This document shows positions 42,214-53,256 of a stretch of DNA of 64,000 nucleotides, piece by piece. Position 1 is the stretch's first letter. Every line of letters starts with the position of its first letter. The position numbers and the translations under genes are program-made. The stretch spans positions 4,397,876-4,461,875 of the forward strand of contig CM071569.1 in the NCBI GenBank assembly GCA_036426205.1. Direction: 5' to 3'. The notes under the pieces are model-generated. The model did no database searches and had not been told where the DNA came from. It saw nothing but the letters and a program-made list of their open reading frames with translations. The stretch comes from Ascaphus truei (Eukaryota; Chordata; Amphibia; Anura; Ascaphidae).

Positions 42214-44115
42214 TTCTGTATTTATGATAGAAAATGAGTCCTACTAATGTCCTGTTAACCTCTGCAGTGCTGGCAGGGCTCTGTACAGAGATGCTATTGC
42301 AGGAGGGTGTTATAATATGTGGATATAAAGCAGGGGTCTCAGATACCCACTTAAACCTTTGCAATACATTGCTGGCTTTCCCGGCATTCAAAGGGTTACC
42401 ATCTCAGCCTGGACAGAACGGGGCTCATAAAGCAGCAATCTTGCCCAAAAGGGAAATAGGATTCAGACTGGACAGTCCGACAGAGCCAAACCGACCTACA
42501 TTTAGTCCCGGGATGCTTCAAGTTTTAAGGGCCGGTGCACATTCTGGTTTTATTTAATGATGGTGCCCTCTATAATCCAATAGTAAGCCGCAATGTCAAC
42601 ACTTTCTGTTGGTCTGGGGTTTGGCAGCCATTTTGTTTCCCCGGGATTGGAGGATAACACTGCACAGGTTTGAATGTGATGACCTGTAAGCAAATTAGCA
42701 AATCAGGATTAAATGTCACTTTACCCTGTCGATGAAACGACAAGGAAAGTATCATAATACAATCAGTGTAATTAATATTTATTACAACTGGGGTGAAGAA
42801 TATTCCAATTTACATCATACATGTGCCATCATATAACAGCGCTGCACTTTAAAAGGGAAATAGTTGTACAAGATTTGGTTAGGTGCTAGTTAAAACCCAT
42901 ATTAACTTCTGTGGGGACCCAGGCAGTTGCCCGATTTGCCCTTAGCCAAGGCCACTAGTGACCCACAAATTAGCAGGCCTCATCCTCCAATCAGAGCCCT
43001 CCTTTAATCCAACGCCCGGGTATTTTTTCCTGCGCTGCTAACAATCTACCCTGAATTGCCGTTTGCCAGGGACATTTTTATTCCTACGACAAACCCTATT
43101 GCTACCGAAGACTACCAGGCAGGTACTTAGCATCGGGAGGCTGACGGCTCGCTGCTAACAAAATGCAATCTGTGGGGCTGCAGCTGCATCTGCATCAAGG
43201 TTAATTATATTTAGCAATAGCTTGTATGCCAACACTTCTAGACGTATGGAGCAAGCACTTAGCATAGTCACAATATCAAGCATCAGTCAGATACAGGGAC
43301 GTGACAGTGTATAGGTACACGACAGAAGCAACAGCGCGCAGGTGTGACAGAATGCAAAAACCAGGCCGCACGCTAATCCAAGCTACTATCGGGGAAGATT
43401 TGCCAAAGCTTAATTACATTTAATTAGGATGGCGCAGCTGTCTTACCGTTTGAAGAAAGCAACACAAGAAAATGAGCCTACTTAATCACATCCTCGTTTA
43501 TAAATGCACTTTAGCATTGCTGCCATCACTTACTGTTGCACCAAAGCACTAAACTAAAGTGGCTTGGAGTTTGTGTATTTATCATTCACTGATACAACTG
43601 AATGCTTCGGCTGGTAGGGTTCGGATGGGGGAAAGTGCTTTAAGTGCTAACTGTAGGGTGCTGAGGAAGTTGTTCTGACACTAATGCAAGGCGTTTTGAC
43701 AACAGTATTCAGGATTATCATCGAAACTCACAGGGGGTGCGGGTCAAAGTACAAATGTTAGTTAAAGAAAGCCAGCGATCTTTCTTTCCTTGATACTTTA
43801 TTTGCCTGATTTTGAACATGTTGGGTCTTTGCAGTGCAGGGGGTCCGTCGGCTCCAGCCACCGGACCTCCAGCACCAGCCAGTGGACCTCCGGCACTTCC
43901 GCTCACGTGATCGGTTCTGGAGCAATCACATGGCAGCGTCTGGAAATGTAAGCGGAGGGGGCTTCACTTCTGCTACCCGAGCAGGTCGTCATTAAGGGCC
44001 TGGTGCTGTACGTCATTAGGGCACTGTCAAGGTCAATGTAGCCCCTCTTGCAGTCAAAGGGTTAAGCTTGAGATGGTTAACTGAAGCAGGCTGCAATGTT
44101 TCTTCTGCTTTTAGC
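42214..44115. other. Unassigned DNA (1.9 kb)
   Basis: No repeat edge or exon recognised. Short frames (for example 42234-42557 and 43718-43906) show no domain. Confidence 0.4.
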
Positions 44116-44224
44116 AGGGGTGGTCAACTCCAGCCATCAAGGGCCACCAACAGGCCAGGTTTTAGGGATATCCCTACAAACTGACCCATTGGTAACTCTT
44201 GAGGACTGGAGTTGGCTACCACTG
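44116..44224. mobile_element. Family A hAT-like MITE, centre-deleted copy
   Basis: Begins CAGGGGTGGTCAACTCCAG and ends GAGTTGGCTACCACTG, with the central half deleted after GGGATATCCCTAC. Confidence 0.75.
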
Positions 44225-44251
44225 GCTTATAGGATCATATCCAACTAAGCA

Positions 44252-44557
44252 TTAAAGCATCCAGATCCTCTCCGCCTTCTGTTTATTACCGAGGATCTCC
44301 AGATCTCCATAAATCACACACCCGTAGTGGTCTTTGTCATCAACTAACAAGCCGGCAATGCCGTTTGGTTTAACATAATGACAGGAATAGCACTGGTGAG
44401 TTATGTTACACAAAGACCAGCAACATCTAAAGCATTGTGTGTGATATTCCTCCGGTTGTACCACCCATGTGGTTTGGCAGCTGTATTTATTATACATGTC
44501 CCCAATGGAAATGATTAGCGGAGTCCCTCCCTTGTGTATATGGTACAAACGCATCAT
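44252..44557 (-). other. Cys-rich open frame, 101 codons, unrecognised
   Basis: The translation has balanced, protein-like composition with a cysteine cluster (CFRCCWSLCNITHQCYSC) in its middle and a hydrophilic C-terminus (DDKDHYGCVIYGD). It does not lie in any tandem repeat I recognise. I know no family with this spacing and see no splice-site support, so it may be chance, a decayed gene or an exon. Confidence 0.2.
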
Positions 44558-44986
44558 CCTAGCTGAACAAGTCTGCCAAATGTGACACGTTTGGACTGAG
44601 TCTCTGGAGACCTACACATTGGAAGGCTCTCTGGTAGAAAACAACAGTCTTAAATAGATCTCAAAGTACCACCTGGGAGTAATTACTGAATGAGCGGTAG
44701 TTTTATAATTAATGGGATAAATGTAGGTGACTGACACATTGATATAAAAAAAAATAATAATAATATTCTGACAAGTATTAAAAGAAAAAAAGTTAATCTT
44801 GTCTTTCATTTATAAAAAAAAATATTCTTATAAAGGCGCACTTTCACCCCAACATAAACGGGAGCTCAGTGTCATGTCCTTCACAGAAGATTATCACCCT
44901 TTTTGTTTCCGTTTGGGCTTTTATTTGAAGTTGTATTGAAAGGCCTGAAGCCTGCAATAGCATGGATGGACCCTGCTATTTACCCC
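44558..44986. other. Unassigned AT-rich DNA
   Basis: Nothing recognised. Confidence 0.4.
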
Positions 44987-45439
44987 TTAAAGGTATATCC
45001 AAACTAAAAACAAACATTTATTTACATTTTATTAAACCAGATTGAAGCAGGCGGTCTCCGGAGCCGAACCCCTATTCGTCTCAGCTCGGGTTACCCCCGG
45101 TTCCATAGCTACTTACCTCCGTAGGATGTGACGATAATCGTTGTGGTTGAGTTAGCGGGGGTTTAAAGGTTAAAGCTCCCGCGTACTGTGGGCTAATAGG
45201 AAGCCGAACCTGATGACATCACGGCTTCCTATTGGCCTGCAGGGTGAGGGGGCTTTGAAACCCTGCCACAATGTGAACCCTGGTACCCAAGCGGCTACCA
45301 GTATCCCCTATGGAGGTTAGTATCTCCATAAGCAAGGGGTCCCCAGAGCTGAAATGAATGGGGTTCAGCTTCGGAGACAACCTGCTTCAATTCTGTGTAA
45401 AAAAAATATTTTTTTAAAGGGCTTGGATTGCCGCATTAA
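44987..45439. mobile_element. TTAA-flanked fold-back MITE
   Basis: TTAA at 44987-44990 and 45436-45439 bound a 445-bp body whose outer parts are ATCCAAACT on the left and GCTTGGAT on the right. Inner arms GATTGAAGCAGGCGGTCTCC (from 45041) and GGAGACAACCTGCTTCAAT (to 45391) pair. A second inverted pair, AATAGGAAGCCG and CGGCTTCCTATT, lies near the centre. It is related in design to family B but differs in sequence. Confidence 0.7.
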
Positions 45440-46032
45440 GTCCGTCTCTTTTCCCCTTGGCTGCGTGAGGAGAGGCCTGACTTTTACCGGCCCTGATCAT
45501 TAATGTCAGCCCCCCCATCAAGTGGCAAATTCAATTGTTCGCTGCCCACTGGAGGAGGAGGCCGTCTGATGCGAATACCTGTTCAGTCCATCTGTGACGC
45601 CTGTGCTGGGGCCTCCGACCTCTCCTTAGTTCTTGCCTCACTTCTCCATGTACAATAACCTAGAAGTATTTTCCTGACAGTTAATGTTGGAGGACTACAA
45701 TTTCTTTATACGATTACAATCACAGTGCCCCTTTTGAAAATGAAAACATATTTATTTTCGCCAGGACTGAAAGAATTGATATTGTTTTCCCCCCCAAAAG
45801 ATATTTGTATTGATTTCAAAGCATTTCCATAACGTTAATAGACAGAATACAACGTTACAGCAAAATCCCGACATGTTTGACTGTGGCTTAGTCAGAAGAT
45901 ATGATATTCTCAGTTTAAGGAAGCCAGTTCGAGTAGACAGCCGGCTTATTCCCCCTGGGACTGTGGCGATGAAAGCGTTTTGCCGTAGTACTGCAATGCC
46001 GGTTCTGCGGGATTCATGTAATCAAGCTTACA
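45440..46032. other. Unassigned DNA
   Basis: Nothing recognised between the fold-back MITE and the SINE. Confidence 0.4.
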
Positions 46033-46276
46033 TTTTCTTTTTCCTTGTATAGCGCCGACGGTGTACGCAGCACTGTACATAGGAGTTTTGCAGGCATTGG
46101 TCCCTGTCCCTTAGAGCTTACAATCTATTTGTTGGTGACTGACATACAGGGAGATAAAGCGACTTTGCCCAAGGTCACAAGGAGCTGACACCAGGAATTG
46201 AACCATGCTCCCTTGCTTCACACTCAGTGTCATTGTTATCAGAGTCAGTGCCTTTACTCACTGAGCCGCTCCTTCC
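46033..46276 (-). mobile_element. tRNA-type SINE, near full length, minus strand
   Basis: On the minus strand: GAGCGGCTCAGTGAGTAAAG (A-box-like), CATGGTTCAATTCCTGGTG (B-box-like GGTTCAATTCC), CTCCTTGTGACCTTGGGC, TCTCCCTGTATGTC, GATTGTAAGCTCTAAGGG and a GTGCTGCGTACACCG tail. The spacing of A and B boxes fits a tRNA-derived pol III promoter. Confidence 0.8.
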
Positions 46277-46852
46277 AAATTTGCTTGGAGGACAGGACCG
46301 CAGCTGAATGTTGTTCTGCAGAAAGCTAAATGGGCTTCATCAGTTCTCATCTCATTCTATGAACTCAGAGTATTTCCATTCAAACCCCGACAATAACGTG
46401 CTAACATTTTTATATCCACTCAGCAGTTCCTTGCCAACTGAGACCTACCATTTCTTTTTTGTTTCCCTGTGCCTATAATGAAATATTTGGAGTTATTTTG
46501 TGACTCGTCGCTCTGCTCAGTGTCTCCGCGTCGACCTCGAGCATGTCACTTTAACTTAAGCTTTGCCAGCTGTAATTTACTAATAATAACAACATGTTTC
46601 TTTCTCCTCTCTCCCCTTCGGAAGCTGTCAGAGCTCATTCTCTTTCCATACTAATTAACTTGATTCTCTACCTAAAGTCAAAATTCTTGTCATCCAGCAT
46701 TTAAGAGCCAAATAATATTAAAGCGGACCTGTCAACTGCACTCCATGTCGCCAAAAACAACAAAACGGCACAATATCTATTCAAGACCAAGAATCCCATT
46801 AGAAGAAATGGGAGGTTCTCTATTGATAAATCTTGTCTGATTCTTTTACACT
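46277..46852. other. Unassigned DNA
   Basis: Nothing recognised. Confidence 0.4.
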
Positions 46853-47513
46853 AGTTGTAGTTGAGTTTTGCAGTCCCTTGAGATCCCCGGGCACCCCTAA
46901 TGGGTTTCCTGCAATTTTCTTGTTATTTGAATAATCAAATACAGAAGAATTTACAATACATCTGATCTCAGATGCGCTATGATAGAGGGTTGGGGTTCCT
47001 TACAATGCATCTGATCTCAGACGCGCTATTAGAAAGGGTTGGGGTTCCTTACAATGCATCTGATTTCAGACGCACTATTAGAGAGGGTTGGGGTTCCTTA
47101 CAATGCATCTGATTTCAGACGCGCTATTAGAGAGGGTTGGGGTCCTACAAAATATCAATCTGATCTCAGACGCGCTATTAAAGAAAAAGAAAAAAGGGTT
47201 TTTTGGGTTCCTACAAGTCATGCCTGATTTCAGAAGACGCGCTAATTAGATAGTTTGGGGTTCCTTACAATGCATCTGATTTCAGACGCGCTATTAGAGA
47301 GTGTTGGGGTTCCTTACAATGCATCTGATTTCAGACACGCTATTAGAGAGTGGGATGTGGTTCCTTACAATGCATGTGATCTCAGACACACTATTAGAGA
47401 GGGTTGGGGTTCCTTACAATGCATCTGTTCACAGTGTTGCTATTAGAGATTGTTGGGGGTTCCTTAGAATTTCACTTGTGATTCCTTAACCACAAAAAGG
47501 TTGGAAACCAGTG
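46853..47513. mobile_element. Likely hAT-like element carrying an expanded 50-bp array
   Basis: The right edge CCTTAACCACAAAAAGGTTGG followed by AAACCAGTG resembles the CAGTGGTTNNCAACC end of hAT elements. The left edge near ACTAGTTGTAGTTGAG and CTTGAGATCCCCGGGCAC is less clear. The interior is dominated by the tandem array at 46960-47470. Confidence 0.4.
46960..47470 (+). repeat. Minisatellite, 48-54-bp unit, about 10 copies
   Basis: The unit contains GGGTTCCTTACAATGCATCT, then GATTTCAGACGCGCTATTAG and AGAGGGTTG. Outer units (about 47145-47240 and the last one) are more diverged than the middle ones. The repeated peptide FLTMHLISDALLE in the plus frames reflects this array. Confidence 0.93.
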
Positions 47514-48096
47514 ATCTAGTATATAACTGAGATGGTGCCTGCAAAATTCTATGTACAGATCTGCGTACATTGTCACTGATATATATGAAAAACTATTATT
47601 ATAATGATTATTGTTATTAAATGTATCAATTCTGCTTCTCCATCAATCGTGTTTTTTCATCAAAAATGTCCACCTGGTGTTAATTATCATGCGTCTCAGA
47701 TGTACAGAATAATAATAATAACTTTATTTCATATAGCGATAAATTCCATAAGACTGCAGCAGATGTGTTTGTTGATGCAACACTAATAACGTCTCTTTGG
47801 CAAATTATTATAAAAAAAAAATAACATATGTTATATGTTCCTTTCTCTATAAACACTATTTTTTTTTTAAATTGTGATATTCCCTTTTGGAGTCTAATTT
47901 CTTACAATCATTGGATAAAAGTTGGTTTACCATAAGATAAAACCATAAGATAGAACCAGGTGTAGGAGTGTGACAGAGCTACTTTTACCGGGTTAGCACA
48001 GCTTTTGGGGGTATGATGCATTTACCGGACACAGGATTTCATTTTGCTTTATTTACACAAAACAAAAATGCCACCTTGCCCTGTAAAAAGGTAAAA
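47514..48096. other. Unassigned DNA
   Basis: AT-rich, with a short (AAT)n run near 47708. Nothing else recognised. Confidence 0.4.
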
Positions 48097-48268
48097 ATAT
48101 CAGCGAGCACACCAAAATCTTATCAAAAAGCGTATTTATTGCATTTACATGCTGAGTAATGGCCTACGCGTTTCGGTCTCAGTCTGGACCAAAACGCGTT
48201 GGCCATTACTCCACATGTAAATTCAATAAATACACATTTTGATAAGATTTTGGAGTGCCCACTGATAT
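48097..48268. mobile_element. Fold-back element with hammerhead-type GAAACGCGTAGG
   Basis: Arms of about 80 bp (48097-48176 and 48185-48268) are inverted copies: CCAAAATCTTATC pairs with GATAAGATTTTGG and GAGTAATGGCC with GGCCATTACTC. The edges are ATATCAG and CTGATAT. Near the centre the minus strand reads CTGAGACCGAAACGCGTAGG, a decayed form of the PLE hammerhead core (CTGATGA ... GAAACGCGTAGG). Confidence 0.7.
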
Positions 48269-48814
48269 GTTTGGCATCTTCATTATAGGGAACTAATTAC
48301 GGGCAGTTCCCTATTGGCATCGGTGCGCCGCCAAGGTGATCCATTGTTTTCCTTCATTTATTAAGAGGGCATTTAACTTCTACATTCTATTTTTGACCTT
48401 GCCCCATAAGAAATCCAAATAAACCAAAATCTACAAATGGCGGCTCCATTGGTTCTTCCATTAAAAATCGTATTAGCGCTTGCGAACTAGGAATACATTT
48501 GGATGTATCAAGGCAAAAGGGTAATTCTGCGGCAGGAAACCTGTGCCAAATATGAAAAAATACTATTAAAATCAATAGTGCTTTCTGTTTTGCCAGAAAA
48601 CTGCAACACCTTTGCCTTATAGTATATATTTATTTCGATTTTTTTGTCTAACGCGATACTCACCAAGAAACTCAGTACAAGAGCGCGTGTAGGAACTTGG
48701 AGAGGGCACTCATCCGGGACCTACCCGAAAACATATAGGGGAACGACCAGGAAGACCAACAAAGTGTGGGCAACATGAATGGGAGCAGGAAAGCTGGCTG
48801 CCAGGGTATTAGGG
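48269..48814. other. Unassigned DNA
   Basis: Contains GATGTATCAAGGCAAAAGGG near 48502, which resembles the edge of family E (49747-49912), without a clear partner. Confidence 0.35.
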
Positions 48815-49190
48815 TTTGTTTGCAAGGTTTGGTTTAAAAATGAAGGTTTTTAGTGCCTTTGTGAATGGAAGTAAAGCTTCCTGATTTCTTAAAGCCGCAG
48901 GGAGCTTTTTCCACAGTCTTGGGGCGACTCCTGAAAAAGCTCTCCCTCCAGCTTTGTTGACCTTAAACCAAGGCTCAAGTAAGCTGAGGGATGGCAGATC
49001 TGAGAGCCCGATTGGGAGTGTTACTGATTAGGCAGTTCTGAAGGTAAGGGGGGGTCGGGGCTAGTCCATGGATAGCCTTAAATGTAAGGGTCAAGATCTT
49101 AACTTGAACCCTTTGCTCCACCGTGAACCAGTGCAGATCTTGTAATACTGGCGACATATGGGTGTATGGTACTAATCGTCGCAAATTGCT
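48815..49190 (-). pseudogene. LINE C-terminal fragment, minus strand
   Basis: The minus strand encodes MSPVLQDLHWFTVEQRVQVK, then TLTFKAIHGLAP and YLQNCLI, and after a frame change KAGGRAFSGVAPRLWKKLPA, ALRNQEA, and FTKALKTFIFK. This is the LHWxPVxxRIxxKxLxLTFKAxHGLAPxYL ... APxLWxxLPxxLR ... FKxxLKTxLF C-terminal pattern of L2/CR1/Rex-type LINEs. It is a 5'-truncated, frameshifted relic, and a third LINE family in the window. Confidence 0.75.
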
Positions 49191-49746
49191 TTATTGTTGT
49201 AAAGTTGGGAATCGTACTTTAATTTGCCCCTGTGTGTGCCTATGAACTCACCTGACATTTTTCAATCTGCGCCATCCGTGTCATAAAGAGTTACAGATGT
49301 TAACATAATGGTATGTCAGGGAAAAAAAATTCTGAGCGCCTAAAAAAGGACAAAGTGCAACAAAATTGAACGCAAGGGTTAAGTTGCTAAGTATCAACCT
49401 AAAAATATATTTGACGCAGTAAGAATGATTCTAGTACTGTATATAGGTCAACATTTTGACAGTATGGCCGTTATAGATAATATTGCACTAATAATTTATG
49501 TTTACTAATACTAGTTATACAGTACGTGTAAAAGTACAAATAATTCTGTTTTAATTGAAATTGTAGGAATCAGGTATTCAGCAGGGCGCAGTGCGTCAAA
49601 CGTAATTTCAAACAACAAACTAAGAATCATATGTTGTATAACTTCATAAATAGGACACACACTTTATAAAGGTTTGCACTACTTTGTATTGTAGCACTAA
49701 AATGTGAACGCTCATAAAAATACCCAATATGATCTTAGTACGTAGG
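49191..49746. other. Unassigned AT-rich DNA
   Basis: Nothing recognised. Confidence 0.4.
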
Positions 49747-49912
49747 GGCTTAGTATCAAGGTAAAAGCAGTGCAAGTCTTGTGCAAAGCAATTGCACCTA
49801 ATCAAAGACACAATTCCTATTCATTTCAATGGGATATTTACCTGGGACACATCTGGAGAGATGAATTTACCCCTGAATTGCACCACTTTTGCCTAGATGC
49901 ATAGACCCCCTT
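49747..49912. mobile_element. Family E MITE
   Basis: The left edge GGGGCTTAGTATCAAGGTAA and right edge TTTGCCTAGATGCATAGACC are imperfect inverted repeats (GGGGTCTATGCATCTAGGCA on the complement). The interior GTGCAA/TTGCAC and GTGCAAG motifs recur in the copy at 53455-53630. No coding capacity. Confidence 0.5.
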
Positions 49913-50239
49913 ATACTCACACGTCAGCCCCTAATATAAAGGCGCTGTTACACGTGCAATTTATTATATTCAAAGATACCTTTACTAATAAAACACTTCT
50001 ATTTCCAGATGTCTTTGTATTATTTGTAGTGATAACTTCCCAATATTTAACACTGATCATTGGTCAAATGAGTCACTGATCTTCAAGCTGCTGTACTTAG
50101 AATAGCTGAAGGTTCATAGATTCAGCCAATGGGAGACAGACAGTGCAGCGGTCCCTGGCACAGACACACGAGCAGATAGAGGCACAATAGGTACAACTGG
50201 TTTTAATAGGCACTGATAAGACAAATACTAAGAGAGGCC

Positions 50240-50335
50240 TTCATATAGAAAGAAGTGGTTTTATTGTGGAAACGACACTTCCTCTCTTGAACCTTTATCA
50301 AGATCCCACAATAAAAGCGCTTCTTTTTCTATGCA
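50240..50335. repeat. Fold-back sequence, 25-bp arms
   Basis: ATAGAAAGAAGTGGTTTTAT then TGTGG pairs with CCACA then ATAAAAGCGCTTCTTTTTCT. The loop (about 45 bases) contains GAAACGACAC and TTTATCAAGAT, which may be decayed PLE hammerhead-region text, but this is weak. Confidence 0.6.
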
Positions 50336-50507
50336 GACCTCTGGAGGGCCGTTTTTCCTGTCTCCTAGGATTTATCTTATGTGTTTCCCTCTTGCAGTGG
50401 ATAACAAAGCAATTGTGGCAGCTAACTGAGCTCTTTTTGAGTGCACCTACTCTCGTCTGTTTAATAGTTGCTGGTCATAACAATAGGCACCGTGCCCACT
50501 GGATAGG

Positions 50508-50789
50508 TACAGGCAGTCCTCGGTTATCCGACACAATGCGTTACTCAAAATGGCGTTGTAAAGCGAAACGGTGTAAAGTGAAACACGTTTTCCCATAGGA
50601 ACACTGTTTAAATGAAAGGTTCCGTTCCTGAAGGCATTTTAAACACTAAAATACATCAAATATTTTATGCAGGCAATAAGATATGCAGCACACACATACA
50701 TTATATAGTGTATATACTGTATTATATATATGATATAACATAGTAAATAATATATTATATAGTATAATATAATATTATATAGTATAATA

Positions 50790-50828
<39 letters not shown>

Positions 50829-51031
50829 GCTCTTACGACGCTTTGCAACGTTGTGTATGTGTGTGTATATATATATATAAATATATACACACATACACAT
50901 AAACAACGTTGCAAAGCGTCGTAAAAGCGTTGGATAAGCCGTTTTGGCGTTGTAAAATAGGTATGCATTGCAAAGCGTTGGATAAGCCATTTGTTGTAAA
51001 ACGAAGCGTTGTAAAACGAGGACTGCCTGTA
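50508..51031. mobile_element. Tigger/pogo-like MITE (TA duplication)
   Basis: CAGGCAGTCCTCG at 50510 and its exact complement CGAGGACTGCCTG ending at 51029 form the termini, with TA outside each (50508-50509, 51030-51031). CAGGCANNCCTCG ends with a TA target are typical of pogo/Tigger members of Tc1/mariner. Interior motifs (GTTGTAAAGCG, GCGTTGTAAAACG) occur in both orientations around an AT-rich centre (50700-50890). No transposase. Confidence 0.87.
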
Positions 51032-51223
51032 CAGTTGGAGGCTATGGCTATATTACAGTATGCTGTACCAGCATGTTTACTAAATACTAAGGAAACGCTG
51101 TGATGTTATGAGTTAAACTGCAACATATTGTGTTAACACCAGCAAGTACAATAGCTACATCTGTATTACCACTTAAAAGAGACAAGGCTTTAAGGAGTTG
51201 GTTTCCACGTACATCAATCAGCA

Positions 51224-51615
51224 TTAGGCCCCGGCCTACGGTGGCAAAATTTGGTGGCGGAAAAAATGTCCGCCCCTATACACAGATGCCACGTTCTCCG
51301 GCCTATCGAGCCTGATGGGAAGGAACTTGCCTTTGGCGGCTGACTCCTCCTTCCAAATCGCAGCATCATTTGATGCTGCGGACGTCACCAACGTGACGTC
51401 ACGTGGCGTCTCATTGCCATGGCAACGAGACGTCACCACGTCACATTGCATCGTGCCGTCGCGTTGCCATGGCAACGTGGCGCAGTGCGACGTCACGTGG
51501 ATGACGACCGCTGCGTCATTTGATGCTGCGATTCGGAAGCAGGGCGGCAACAAGGTGGCGGATGCCACAGGAAAGTGCCTGAGGGCGGCAGACCGTCAAA
51601 TCTGTCGCTGCACAT
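51224..51615. mobile_element. Palindromic GC-rich MITE with CRE and X-box-like motifs
   Basis: TTAGGCCCCGGCCTACGG starts the element. The two halves mirror one another: CAGATGCCAC versus GTGGCATCTG-like ends, TTTGATGCTGCG at 51370 and again near 51519, and TTGCCATGGCAAC at 51414-51426 and 51464-51476. TGACGTCA is at 51394-51401 and CACGTGG motifs are nearby. The right terminus is not sharply defined. The long frames on both strands resemble each other only because of the palindrome. Confidence 0.65.
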
Positions 51616-51624
51616 CATTTAGAT

Positions 51625-51820
51625 CAGGAGTTGCCAACTCCCCCACCTCAGCAACAGGTCTAAGTCTGGGCTTATAGAAAGAGGGGTTATATATATATAT
51701 ATCCCTGCTTCAGCACAGGTGGCTCAGTCATTGACTGATTGAGTCACCCGTGCTGAAGTAGAGATATCCGTAAAACCTGACCTGTTGGTGGCCCTTGGGG
51801 ACTGGAGTTGGCCACTCCTA
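51625..51820. mobile_element. Family A hAT-like MITE, full copy
   Basis: Begins CAGGAGTTGCCAACTCCCCC and ends GAGTTGGCCACTCCT. The left arm is interrupted by a short TATATATATA run at 51689-51700. Confidence 0.75.
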
Positions 51821-52594
51821 ATATGGATGGACTATATTGAATGGATAAATTGATAAATTGAAGTCAAAGGGCACTCAAGACAAGAGTAACATCTTGAGTG
51901 CTTTGTAGGCACCTCGGGAGTTCAGTTATTGTATAACTACATATGGAAATAGGTAACCTTTGGGAGTTGGTTTGTGACCCAACTTCAGAGAGTCTTAGTG
52001 TGTGGGTGTTTTACTGCTTTAATGGCTGCAAAACTGATGTATTGCTTCACTATGAGGGGATATAATGATTTCAATTCCTTGTAATGCGGGTTATGTTTCA
52101 TGCTGTCTATGTGAAAGGGTTAAAAATGTCTAGTTGCTATGCTGATTATGAACCTGAATGGGTGCCTAGAAACAATGTGTGGGTGCCTGTTACACTGTTA
52201 GTGACATTGTCACCACCTCCACAATTTGATATAACCCTCTTTCCAATTTGGAGTCCAGTTTGTGTCTCTTGAGATAATGCATTTGCATCTGATCTCTTAT
52301 CAGCGAGCGCTCATAAAAGCTGCGCCTACAGTCAGCTGCTGTGAGATTAATTCCACAGCAATCAGGAGGATAAAAGAGCAGGAGGAGGCTGCCAGATGCG
52401 AAGGGGGAAAAGAGCACGGTGCCTCTCTCAGATGCCTTCTTGCAGCAGCCTCACCCCTGTTATAAGGGCCAGACACGGTCACGGTTTTGGAGGACAATGC
52501 TCAATGTTCTGTATTGTCCTCATTAGAACCTTTTGGAGGAGTTGTATAAATGGAGGTTCCCTAGTGAAACACATATTTTAGTCTTATTCTTTGC
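51821..52594. other. Unassigned DNA
   Basis: Several short frames (for example 52084-52272 and 52262-52465) without domain or splice support. Nothing further recognised. Confidence 0.4.
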
Positions 52595-52765
52595 TACACC
52601 AAATACAAATATAACCTGTGAGCACATTCACATGTCTCAGACAAGCCTGCCTTTCCCCATTATCTCTTAGCATACAATGCTTCCACTGCAGCCAGGGATT
52701 CTGGGAAATGACATGCAAACGAGCACATAGTGTCACTTTTTTGCTTCTTATTCATTTTAACATTG
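52595..52765 (-). mobile_element. Family D MITE fragment, minus strand
   Basis: The reverse complement contains AAGCAAAAAAGTGACACTAT, TGCATGTCATTTCCCAGAAT, and GCAGTGGAAGCATTG, the same order as at 7018-7280 and 61728-61965. The GTCAC-TTTTTT terminal part is missing here. Confidence 0.65.
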
Positions 52766-52818
52766 ACCCCTACAATCTTATGCCTGAAGTATTACACAAC
52801 TTTTCAGCACTGCCTGGG

Positions 52819-53256
52819 TTAAAGCTGCAGACCAAGTAATATCCTATGTGTGTTTAAAGTACTATGAAAAAATACTTGTAGCATTTAAAAAAAAAAATTC
52901 TGAATTACATTTTTAATGTTTTAAAACGAAACACGCCTTTTTGGTTTCTATAGCAACCATTTACAAAGTCACATCCCCTTCCTCTTCTGAAACTGGCACA
53001 CCACTGTTTGAGCCCTGCCCTTTCTATAACAGAGCATCAATTGTATCTAGTGACTGCCTGGTCACATGATCTTTCCCACAGAACATTGCATCTTGGGTCC
53101 TCTTCTGCTGCACTGACAGACATTTAATGAATCTTCGCCGATCGATCACAGGAGAACGGATCGATCAGCAACTTAGCTAATTACTTATCATTGTGTGGAT
53201 TGTATTGAAAAAAAAGTACAATTAAAAATAACCGGTAGCTTGGACGGCTGCTTTAA
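52819..53256 (+). mobile_element. Family B TTAA-flanked MITE
   Basis: TTAA at 52819-52822 precedes AGCTGCAGACCAAGTAATAT; the right end GACGGCTGCTTTAA places TTAA at 53253-53256. The interior CATTTACAAAGTCACATCCC, TAGTGACTGCCTGGTCAC and CGATCAGCAACTTAGC blocks match the copies at 4806 and 18038. Confidence 0.85.

Noticed and set aside
46033..46276. Possible tRNA gene (A- and B-box-like sequences)
   Set aside because: The B-box GGTTCAATTCC is present, but the arms do not fold as a cloverleaf and the sequence continues into a SINE body shared with other copies.
51236..51677. Two similar frames of 110 and 120 codons on opposite strands
   Set aside because: The similarity comes from the DNA palindrome of the MITE, not from related proteins.
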